From: Salinispora pacifica CNR114
Lineage (GTDB): Bacteria > Actinomycetota > Actinomycetes > Mycobacteriales > Micromonosporaceae
Direction: 5' to 3'
DNA length: 64,000 bases
Assembly (NCBI RefSeq): GCF_000514775.1
Contig: NZ_KI911467.1
Span: 242,377-306,376 of the forward strand
This document shows positions 43,893 to 50,174 of the stretch, piece after piece (position 1 is the stretch's first letter; the number at the start of each line of letters is the position of its first letter). Both the position numbers and the translations under genes were made by a program. The notes under the pieces were generated by a model. The model did no database searches, was not told the origin of the DNA, and worked only from the letters and a program-made list of their open reading frames with translations.

Positions 43893-44638
43893 GAGGCGGC
43901 CCGCACGATCGACGACGAGTCCAGCCGCACCGCCAGGTCAACATCCAGACGACGGGACCACAGCAGATGGAACAGCGTAGGTAGAACAGCGATCGGATCC
44001 CCCACCGTCTCGGCACCCTTCATCAGCGGGAACGGCTCCATGAACACCTCCACCAGGCCGGCCGCGACAGGTTCGACGAGATGGCGAGGATGCCGATACC
44101 CGGCCAACCACTGCACATTGGCCAACCACACCGCCTCATGCGCGTGGACCAGCCGGTAGCCCCAACCGATATCCGCGCAGGCCCGCGCGGTGGCCTCGAA
44201 CCTCACCGCATCGCGCGGCTTCACGCGGGACGCAGGGCGGCAGTCGACCACAACACCCGTTCCGTCCGCCTTGCGCGCAAAGAAGTCCGGCGCGTGCGAC
44301 CGGACCCGACCGTCCTCCGGCCAAAACAACCAGAACGGCTGAGCCGCGAATGCGACCACCGTCGGGTCGAAGTCCATCGCCATGGCCTCGTCGCGCTCCA
44401 GCCAGGACTCGTACCCGACATGTCTCCCCGAACTGGCCGACCAGTAGAAGCCCGGGTAGTTGCGCTGACCCCGGTACGACGGAAACGACCGCACCGGCGA
44501 CAGCCGCTCGAACGGCACCTCCGCAGCCTCACTCATCGTCCGACGGACCTCATCGCCGTCGGGACCGGCGTACGCGACTTCGAACCCGGTCGGAGGGACC
44601 ACCCGGGAACCGGGAATGGCCCGCAGGCGCTTCGCCAA
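43889..44638 (-). CDS. tnsA: TnsA-like transposon endonuclease subunit
   Basis: A 249-residue protein with the TnsA pattern: RSFPSYRGQRNYPGFYWSAS, a catalytic Glu in GYESWLERDEAMAMDFDP, HAPDFFARKADGTGVVVDCR and a C-terminal DPIAVLPTLFHLLWSRRLDV. TnsA cuts the 5' ends, so this element should move by cut-and-paste rather than by cointegrates. The start TTG 44638 has AGGAGG 6 nt upstream, the best site in the frame; ATG/GTG alternatives downstream would lose conserved residues. Confidence 0.85.
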   Translation of the reverse strand: MAKRLRAIPGSRVVPPTGFEVAYAGPDGDEVRRTMSEAAEVPFERLSPVRSFPSYRGQRNYPGFYWSASSGRHVGYESWLERDEAMAMDFDPTVVAFAAQPFWLFWPEDGRVRSHAPDFFARKADGTGVVVDCRPASRVKPRDAVRFEATARACADIGWGYRLVHAHEAVWLANVQWLAGYRHPRHLVEPVAAGLVEVFMEPFPLMKGAETVGDPIAVLPTLFHLLWSRRLDVDLAVRLDSSSIVRAAS

Positions 44639-44705
44639 CCCTGGCCTCCTGACGACGTCCCTTGCGTTGACCCCACGCGGGCAGATCCCTGTCGCCGAAC
44701 GGAGC

Positions 44706-45098
44706 TCAGTCTCCGTACCAGTGGAGCGCCAGGCCCGGCTCGTCACGCCACCGCACCAGCAACGTTCGTAGCGCCGCCACCAACCCACGCTCCACGTCGT
44801 CACCCGCCGCCGCCTCCAGACGGTCAACTTCGGCATTGAGCTGCGGCAGATCCTCACGGCTGAGTACGCCATCTGACCACGGGTCCAGCTGGCCCAAGAT
44901 CGGAAGTCGGTTTCCGCCGGCCGCGTTCATCAACGGCAGCAACTCCTCCACAGACACGTCGAGCAACAAACCGCGTTCCTCCGCCGTGGCCCACTCTTTG
45001 GCGTCAGCGCGGTGGCGCTCACGCCGCTGCGCCCGGGTGGCACGACGCAGTCTCTTCGGACGCGACTGCGGAGGGCGCAGCACCAACAGCAGACCCAC
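44706..45098 (-). CDS. small hypothetical protein at the right end of the Tn7-like element
   Basis: A 130-residue protein starting at GTG 45098. The first 45 residues are basic (RPKRLRRATRAQRRERHRAD); the rest is acidic with GNRLPILGQLDPWSDGVL and ends with ALHWYGD. The second half matches a pattern I have seen in small actinobacterial proteins of unknown function. It lies just inside the right-end binding sites and 67 bp upstream of tnsA, so it could be cargo or an element-encoded regulator. Confidence 0.65.
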   Translation of the reverse strand: MGLLLVLRPPQSRPKRLRRATRAQRRERHRADAKEWATAEERGLLLDVSVEELLPLMNAAGGNRLPILGQLDPWSDGVLSREDLPQLNAEVDRLEAAAGDDVERGLVAALRTLLVRWRDEPGLALHWYGD

Positions 45099-45114
45099 CC
45101 CGGCGACGGTACGG

Positions 45115-45193
45115 CATCACTTTCACTGAGCCGGCATCAGATCCACCGATCCAAGACGTCAACCTCACTGAGCCGCATCAGATGCGCCGAGCC
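45115..45193 (+). repeat. right-end TnsB-type binding site array (four copies)
   Basis: Four directly repeated 18-bp units at 45115-45132, 45135-45152, 45157-45174 and 45176-45193, with spacers of 2, 4 and 1 bp. They match CATCAGNTTCACTGAGCC to different extents; the first and third are closest, the last lies in the terminal inverted repeat. A dense right-end array against a spread left end is the Tn7 arrangement. Confidence 0.8.
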
Positions 45194-45232
45194 AGGACAC
45201 CAGCACTCGACCACGCGGCAGCGACCGCGAAC

Positions 45233-45268
45233 CTCGATACACCATAACAGTCATTATGATGTATCGAG
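45233..45268. repeat. 36-bp near-perfect palindrome
   Basis: CTCGATACA at 45233-45241 pairs with TGTATCGAG at 45260-45268, and CATAA with TTATG inside, with one mismatched pair and a 6-nt centre. It sits in AT-rich DNA between the Tn7-like and Tn3 elements, with no adjacent gene start. It could be a recombination site, an operator of a lost gene or a terminator. Confidence 0.7.
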
Positions 45269-45433
45269 ATTTTGTCCGCTTTGTCACTTCCTTTGGATTT
45301 TCGGATTACCAATAACAAAAATTCGATAATTGGCCACTGGTTGTGCCTGAAGATGAGGGAGAGCGTTGGTACCGCTGATGTGGCGGCGTGCGGTGCTGAA
45401 CAATCCGGCGCTCGGCGGTGCTCGCGTCTTGTG

Positions 45434-45470
45434 GCCTGTCCGTAGTTTCCAGCCCAAAAACAACGCTAAG
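45434..45470 (+). repeat. Tn3 left inverted repeat
   Basis: A 37-bp terminal inverted repeat with inner end AACGCTAAG, differing from the right copy at positions 4 and 6 from the tip. Confidence 0.9.
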
Positions 45471-45504
45471 CAGTTGATCTAGCCCTGCACCTGGGGCGCG
45501 GCTG

Positions 45505-45527
45505 TCCTGCGATGCGAGTCGCAGGGA
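45505..45527 (-). terminator. stem-loop inside the Tn3 left end
   Basis: CCTGCGA (45506-45512) pairs with TCGCAGG (45519-45525). It lies between the inverted repeat and the 3' end of the small zinc-ribbon gene, so it is a plausible terminator protecting the transposon end. Confidence 0.4.
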
Positions 45528-45631
45528 CCATCTCGCCGCTTTCCTGCGATCCCGGTAGGTGAGATGCGAGATCAGTGGTAGGTGAGGGGCCGGGGTTGGG
45601 CGGCGAGATCAACGTCTACGGGCGTGCCCGT

Positions 45632-45826
45632 TTAGGCCGCCTGGGCATGCGTGGCGCTGATGCGGAACGGGTGGGTGTACTCGGCACCGCAGCCGGCGCA
45701 CCAGGCTCGGAACAGCAGGCTGGTGGCGGTGTCTGCGAGACTTGGGTCCACCTTGTAGCGGGTGCCTTCGATCATGGCGTAGAGGTGCCGCCAGCGCATC
45801 GGGCAGAGGCAGGCCGTCGTGTTCAT
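45632..45826 (-). CDS. 64-residue zinc-ribbon-like protein
   Basis: A small protein with CLCPMRWRHLY near its start and WCAGCGAEYTHPF near its end, a CxC...CxxC pattern that suggests one zinc site. ATG 45826 overlaps the stop of the upstream HTH gene (ATGA), so it is translationally coupled. I do not recognise the family. A role as a small regulator or accessory of its partner is possible but unproven. Confidence 0.65.
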   Translation of the reverse strand: MNTTACLCPMRWRHLYAMIEGTRYKVDPSLADTATSLLFRAWCAGCGAEYTHPFRISATHAQAA

Positions 45827-46260
45827 GCCGCCGTCTGTCCGTCGTCGGGGTCGGGGGCTCGCCACTCTCGGGGCTTGGCGCCGGTGGCGTCGGCTACCTG
45901 GGCGACGTCGCGGTGGCTGTAGGCGGTGCGCACGCCGGAGATGGACATGCCAACGGCGGCGGCCACGTCGCCCAGTGTGTAGGGACGGGGCTGGACGAAC
46001 TCGCGGCTGTATGCAATCAGCTGGCGGATCCGCTGTTCGGCTTGCTCCTTGGCGCGGCGGGCGCCGGCCAACGCGTCGATCAACGGGTCATGATCATCAT
46101 TTTCCCACGCCATCCGTAGGTTCCAGACGATGTTCTCCTGCTCTTCAGCCGCTTGGTCGCGCGCGGCGAGGAATCCGTCGTCATGTTCCTCGCCGCGTTC
46201 AGGTTGCGGGATGGGGCACAGGATTGCGGCCACGTCGGTGAAGATGTCTCGTTGAGTCAT
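45823..46260 (-). CDS. HTH-containing protein with coupled small partner
   Basis: A 145-residue protein. The first 85 residues are acidic and helical (LAARDQAAEEQENIVWNLRM, then GARRAKEQAEQRIRQLIAYS). Residues about 90-125 form a probable HTH, YTLGDVAAAVGMSISGVRTA. A 21-bp palindrome lies about 20 bp upstream of its start and is the likely operator. It is probably an autoregulated transposon-borne regulator. Confidence 0.7.
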   Translation of the reverse strand: MTQRDIFTDVAAILCPIPQPERGEEHDDGFLAARDQAAEEQENIVWNLRMAWENDDHDPLIDALAGARRAKEQAEQRIRQLIAYSREFVQPRPYTLGDVAAAVGMSISGVRTAYSHRDVAQVADATGAKPREWRAPDPDDGQTAA

Positions 46261-46279
46261 GTCTTACATTCTGCGCATG

Positions 46280-46300
46280 TAGTTGCGATGATCGCAACTA
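46280..46300. promoter_or_regulatory. 21-bp palindromic operator candidate
   Basis: TAGTTGCGAT (46280-46289) and ATCGCAACTA (46291-46300) are perfect complements around a single central G. It is 20 bp upstream of the HTH gene start at 46260. Perfect symmetry over 20 of 21 bases strongly suggests a dimeric DNA-binding protein. Confidence 0.7.
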
Positions 46301-46341
46301 GTTTTGCACGTCGCATTTTCGTCTAGCCTCTGCAAATTTGT

Positions 46342-46379
46342 GATCTTGTTCGAGAATCGACCGTTTCCCGAACAAGATC
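46342..46379. terminator. 11-bp inverted repeat, possible bidirectional terminator
   Basis: GATCTTGTTCG (46342-46352) pairs perfectly with CGAACAAGATC (46369-46379) around 16 nt. It lies between the 3' end of the 165-residue gene and the promoter region of the HTH gene. The long loop makes a protein-binding site as likely as a terminator. Confidence 0.45.
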
Positions 46380-46445
46380 GGAAACGCCAAGCCGGCCCGG
46401 TCAACCCCGTACATGTGACCTTCGCCGGTTAGTGGCGGTGGAACT

Positions 46446-46943
46446 CTACGGTTGAGTGGCGCGTAGTTGTGCTGCGCAGCAGGCTCGCACCGTGTTCTTG
46501 AGTTCCTCGATCGGTGGCCCCCAGCCGCCTTGCCACGCGTCCTCGGTGCCGTAGAGCTGGCCTAGGGGAAGGTCGATCACCTCGTTGTCGTAGTCGGCGC
46601 GCATGACGATGTCTTCGACTTGTTGGGTGACCCAGAGCTCGCCTGCGCGTTCGGACAGGCACATCTCGGCCAGTTGTCGGAATGCTTCGGCGGCTGCTGC
46701 CATGGTGGTGGATGGCAGTGCGATTCCCAGCTCGGCCAGGGCGGCGGGGAGCAGGTCGTTGACGGTGTGCGAGTCTCGGCCGTTGAGCCCGGCAAGTTCC
46801 CGTAACGCTGGGCTGTCCTGGCCGTCGGCCAGCCACTGCGCGGCCCACCAGGGGACCTCTTCGGTGGGTGCGACGCCGAGCACGAACCAGGCCGCCACCG
46901 TGACCGGTGTGGGGGTTCGCGGGTCATGGTGGTGTTCAGTCAT
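46446..46943 (-). CDS. hypothetical protein, last gene of the resolvase operon
   Basis: A 165-residue, acidic, helical protein (WFVLGVAPTEEVPWWAAQWL, then a LPAALAELGIALPSTTMAAA region) with no recognised motif. Its ATG overlaps the end of the S1-like gene by 8 bp, so it is the fourth member of the resolvase/barstar-like/S1-like operon. Function unknown. Confidence 0.65.
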   Translation of the reverse strand: MTEHHHDPRTPTPVTVAAWFVLGVAPTEEVPWWAAQWLADGQDSPALRELAGLNGRDSHTVNDLLPAALAELGIALPSTTMAAAAEAFRQLAEMCLSERAGELWVTQQVEDIVMRADYDNEVIDLPLGQLYGTEDAWQGGWGPPIEELKNTVRACCAAQLRATQP

Positions 46944-47772
46944 CGGCCGCGACCAGCAGGGACAGGATGCGGTTCACGCGGTCAATGAGTACCAGTTCGT
47001 GGAATTCGGTGTGGACGCCGCCCCAGTCGTGGAAGGCCGCCGGGCCGAGGTCGCGTAGCTTGTACACCCGGTCGGCGGCGCGTAGCCGCTGGTACGCCTC
47101 CCGCTCCAGGTCGGGCCGCAGGTGCTCCGGAAGCGGTGCGTGTTGCTCGGCCCAGGCGCGTAGGTGCCGCTGGGCCGCGTCGGCGCCGATCGGGTCGTAG
47201 CAGGCGGGCCTGATCCGTTCACGCCAGTACGGGCCGTGCCGTTCAGGGTCGCCACCGGGGTCGCTGCCGGCGTAGTTGTCGCCGAAACGCTCGTGTGCGA
47301 TCAGCGCCGCCAGGAGGGCGCCGTCGTCGTCCGCTGTTTCGGGTAGGCGGAAGTGCTGAAGGTCAACCCACTGGAAGGTGCCATTGGCGAAGTTGATGAA
47401 GGCGTGTGCGAAGTGCACAAGCCGGGCCGCAGCGGTTGGTGCATCGTTCGCGCTGATAGAGGCGTCGGGCCCTTGCAGCGCGACGAGCAGGCGTAGCTGA
47501 ACTTCGTGAGTGAGGCTGACATGCCATGTCACTTCGCCGGTGACTGTAGTACCGAGGGGCGGGACGACGTCGTGGGCTATCGCGGTGCTCTCGGCGTATC
47601 CCAGGGCGTCGGGCATGCCGTCGATGCGGATGAACACGCCGAACGGCTTTCGGGCGATGACTGTGCCGGTGACCCGTGCTCCGCAGGGTAGCGCCTGCAC
47701 GGTTGTCGGCCAGGCCCTCCGGAGCCGATCCGGGTCGTCGTCGCGCGGGTTGGGCCAGGGGTACCCGGTCAT
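46936..47772 (-). CDS. S1-like RNA-binding-domain protein
   Basis: A 278-residue protein. Residues about 25-95 look like an S1 OB-fold: GARVTGTVIARKPFGVFIRI, then LGTTVTGEVTWHVSLTHEVQ. The remaining 180 residues are unrecognised and helical. ATG 47772 overlaps the stop of the barstar-like gene. The coupling with a barstar-like nuclease inhibitor suggests RNA-related activity, an inference from context only. Confidence 0.65.
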   Translation of the reverse strand: MTGYPWPNPRDDDPDRLRRAWPTTVQALPCGARVTGTVIARKPFGVFIRIDGMPDALGYAESTAIAHDVVPPLGTTVTGEVTWHVSLTHEVQLRLLVALQGPDASISANDAPTAAARLVHFAHAFINFANGTFQWVDLQHFRLPETADDDGALLAALIAHERFGDNYAGSDPGGDPERHGPYWRERIRPACYDPIGADAAQRHLRAWAEQHAPLPEHLRPDLEREAYQRLRAADRVYKLRDLGPAAFHDWGGVHTEFHELVLIDRVNRILSLLVAADD

Positions 47773-48311
47773 GGCCGGTCCTGCTGACGGGTGGAGTCGA
47801 GCCACTCCGCGTCGTTCCATGCCACCGGCGTCGCGCCCACTGGTTCGAACCGGATGGCCGGGTCGTTGGACTGCACCAGACAGCACACGCGGTGCCCGAA
47901 CAGTGCCGCTGCGCGGGCCTGGCCGGCGATGATGTCCAAGACGACCTGCGCTGTCCGGGGACAGCGGCGGGAGAAGGTGTCGTAGCCGGTAAAGATCAGC
48001 ACCAGACCGGTCGCGTCCGGGGTGGTGCCGTAGTCGTAGGTGACCACGTCGCTCAGGCAGTCGTTGAGCGCGTTGAGGTTGTGGCCGTAGTAGTCGGGAA
48101 AGTGCAGCGCCGCGGCTATGTCACGATGCAGATCCGCCTCCGATGGCCAAGTGGAGGCGTCCAGCCGCACCACCTGGTAGCCCTGTTCCCGCAGCGTCGC
48201 GACGACGGTATCCAGCACCGACGTGCGCCAGAACAGCCGCACGTATGAGGGCGCCACGAGCCTAAATGCGGCGTCACCGGACAGCTCAGCGTCGAGATCG
48301 AACGCGCTCAC
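47769..48311 (-). CDS. barstar-like (nuclease-inhibitor fold) protein
   Basis: A 180-residue protein with the barstar core: VVRLDASTWPSEADLHRDIA, then FPDYYGHNLNALNDCLSDVV and a VLIFTGYDTF strand. Barstar inhibits barnase-type RNases through this helix-loop. The protein is about twice the length of barstar because of N- and C-terminal extensions. No barnase gene is adjacent. It starts at GTG 48311 inside the resolvase stop (GTGA), so it is coupled to transposon resolution. Confidence 0.78.
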   Translation of the reverse strand: MSAFDLDAELSGDAAFRLVAPSYVRLFWRTSVLDTVVATLREQGYQVVRLDASTWPSEADLHRDIAAALHFPDYYGHNLNALNDCLSDVVTYDYGTTPDATGLVLIFTGYDTFSRRCPRTAQVVLDIIAGQARAAALFGHRVCCLVQSNDPAIRFEPVGATPVAWNDAEWLDSTRQQDRP

Positions 48312-48922
48312 ACGAGTTCCGCCGAGGCTGGGTCCGCGAGGTAGCGGTGCAGGGAGGTCTTGGGGATGCCGGTCTTGGCGGCGATCTTTCCCAGGCTGGT
48401 GCCCTGAGCCTTCAGCAGCCGGGCGTATTCGATCTTGTCGGCGGAGTGCGCGATGGGGCGGCCGACGTGCCGGCCCTTGGCCTCGGCTGCGGCGCGGGCA
48501 TGCGCGGCGCGTTCGGCGGTGAAGGTCCGTTCCATCTCGGCGAACAGTGCTAGGAGCAGGAAGGCGATGCGGCCCATACCCTCATCGGTGGTATTGATCG
48601 GCAGCGGATCTGCGAGGGACCGTACGCCGATGCGCTTCTCGGCGAGGTCGTGCACGAGGTTGAGGACCTCGCGGAGGTTGCGGCCGAGGCGGTCGAGGGT
48701 GTGCACGACGATCGTGTCGCCTGCTCGCGCGTAGCGCAGTAGTGCCGCCAGGCCCTCGCGGTTGATTGTGGTGCCGGATTTTTTGTCGGTGAAGATCTGC
48801 TCGCCTGGGATGCCGTCCGCGGTAAGAGCGTTGAGTTGCCATTCGAGGCTCTGTTTGGTGGTGGAGACGCGGGCGTAGCCGAGGTCGAGCCCGGCTGGAG
48901 GGTGCGGTGCGGCGGCAGCCAT
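48308..48922 (-). CDS. tnpR: serine resolvase (TnpR)
   Basis: A 204-residue resolvase. The catalytic domain begins LGYARVSTTKQSLEWQLNAL with the nucleophilic Ser in RVST. It includes DTIVVHTLDRLGRNLREVLN and the FAEMERTFTAERAAHARAAA E-helix. The C-terminal HTH reads LGKIAAKTGIPKTSLHRYLA. It resolves Tn3 cointegrates. ATG 48922 is preferred; ATG 48958 would add 12 residues. The barstar-like gene follows with an overlapping start. Confidence 0.92.
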   Translation of the reverse strand: MAAAAPHPPAGLDLGYARVSTTKQSLEWQLNALTADGIPGEQIFTDKKSGTTINREGLAALLRYARAGDTIVVHTLDRLGRNLREVLNLVHDLAEKRIGVRSLADPLPINTTDEGMGRIAFLLLALFAEMERTFTAERAAHARAAAEAKGRHVGRPIAHSADKIEYARLLKAQGTSLGKIAAKTGIPKTSLHRYLADPASAELV

Positions 48923-48973
48923 CCGGAGATCGTACCGGAAGTCGGCGCTGAACCGCATTTTCGGAACACCCAT

Positions 48974-48995
48974 TGTGGGACGAACTGTGGAACGA
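48974..48995. repeat. short direct repeats upstream of tnpR, possible res subsite
   Basis: TGTGGGACGA (48974-48983) and TGTGGAACGA (48986-48995) are near-identical and lie just upstream of the resolvase gene, where Tn3-family res sites are found. A full three-subsite res could not be delimited by eye. Confidence 0.35.
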
Positions 48996-49118
48996 GTGGG
49001 TGCCGACGCCAACCACCACGGCGGCCACGCCTTCACCGTCGAGCCCTAGCGACGGCACCAGCTCCGGCCCTGCCGACCAACCAGGCTCGGCGGGGCCGGA
49101 CCTGCACGTGGCGGCGCC

Positions 49119-50076
49119 CTACCAGCCGCGGCGGGTCTGATAGGGCGGCAACTGGTTGCGCAGCACCCCAGCGAACTCGATCCGCAGGGCCGCCAGGTCG
49201 ACCGCCCGAGCACCCATCCGCTGGCCCAAGTCGGCGAGGGGCCATGACGCGAGGTAACCGAACCGCACCGCGTACACCCCAACCGTGTGCAGGCGGTGAC
49301 GGTCCGAGTAGTCCATCAACGTGTACCCCAGCAGCTGGTCCAGGTCGGTGCGCGGCAGCGACGCCGCCCGGCTACCGTCCGCGCGGGGCTTGCCGCCCTG
49401 GCCGGCCTTGAAGTCGACCAGCATCCCACCAGCGATCAGATCCGCGTCGGCGGCGAGGTCAGCGCTGCCCTCGAACGTCATCCCGGTCGTCACCGGTCCG
49501 GCCGGCAACACTGGCAGCAGCCGCTCGACCGCCAGGTCCCACATCGCGACCAGGTCAGCTACCTCCACATCATTAGCCAGCGCGAGTAGATCCGCCGCGC
49601 CACTGGAGGCGTTCAGGCGCATCAGCCGGGAGTGCTCCACCGACGCCGCCCGGTACAGCTCCACCAGCAGCGCCAGGGCGTAACAGACCCGCGCCCACCA
49701 CTCGTCACCGCGATCGGCGAACCCGGCCGGGCGCATCCGCGGCTCCACCTCACGGTTCGCCGTCTGGCGGGGTGACTCCCCGGCCGCGAGCTCGTGAAGC
49801 AACTCCTTGCCTGCCCGCAGGCACGGCGCCCGTCCCGACAAGAGACCGACCAGCGGCAGGGCGATCGACGGCTGCGGGTCGACAAGCATCCGCAGCCAGA
49901 AGTCGATCGCCGCCCCCCTGCGTACCCGGCGCCGCCCCAGCCGGCATCAGCACCTGCTGAGCACCGGCCCCGACGCGGAACTCCGCCTGAATTTCCTTGT
50001 GCTGCGGGAACGTGGCACCCAGCCACGCCGCCACCGGGCTCTGCCGGTCCTTCACCTCGTACGTCAACGCAGACAT
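49119..50076 (-). pseudogene. PD-(D/E)XK-nuclease-like gene with a frameshift
   Basis: From ATG 50076 the frame encodes MSALTYEVKDRQSPVAAWLG and continues to about 49925. In a run of G and C near 49914-49925 it must shift by one base (removing one G restores TQGGAIDFWLRMLVDPQPS) to enter the downstream frame, which holds FEGSADLAADADLIAGGMLV then DFKAGQGG, a D...DxK pattern like PD-(D/E)XK nucleases, and LDQLLGYTLMDYSDRHRLHT. Intact it would be about 318 residues. The shift may be real or a sequencing error. It precedes the resolvase operon on the same strand. Confidence 0.65.
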
Positions 50077-50174
50077 ATCGGCACGCTACCGAAAGTAGCC
50101 GACAAGAAGCTCCAAGTGATTCATCGCCCCTGTGGGCTGCGCCCGGCGGAGGACCGCCGGGCGTGCCCTCGTGG

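Larger units (their letters stand above)
39802..45199. mobile_element. Tn7-like transposon (TnsA/TnsB/TnsC/TniQ), 5.4 kb
   Basis: The left end starts TGTCCCGGCTCG at 39802 and the right end, read inward, starts TGTCCTGGCTCG at 45199; over 24 bp the two match at 18 positions. The 5 bp outside each end are identical, CCAGC (39797-39801 and 45200-45204), the target duplication expected of Tn7-family elements. Inside are tnsA-tnsB-tnsC-tniQ, all minus strand with overlapping stops and starts, plus one small gene. No Cas genes or other cargo are present. It lies about 200 bp upstream of the broken lexA. Confidence 0.9.

Noticed and set aside
39860..44638. A CRISPR-associated transposon
   Set aside because: The element has TnsA/B/C and TniQ but no cas genes and no repeat-spacer array; the short repeats at its ends are transposase-binding sites.
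47838..47860. GGTTCGAA-like sequence resembling a tRNA T-loop
   Set aside because: It lies in the barstar-like coding sequence (FEPVGA on the other strand) and there is no acceptor stem or anticodon arm around it.
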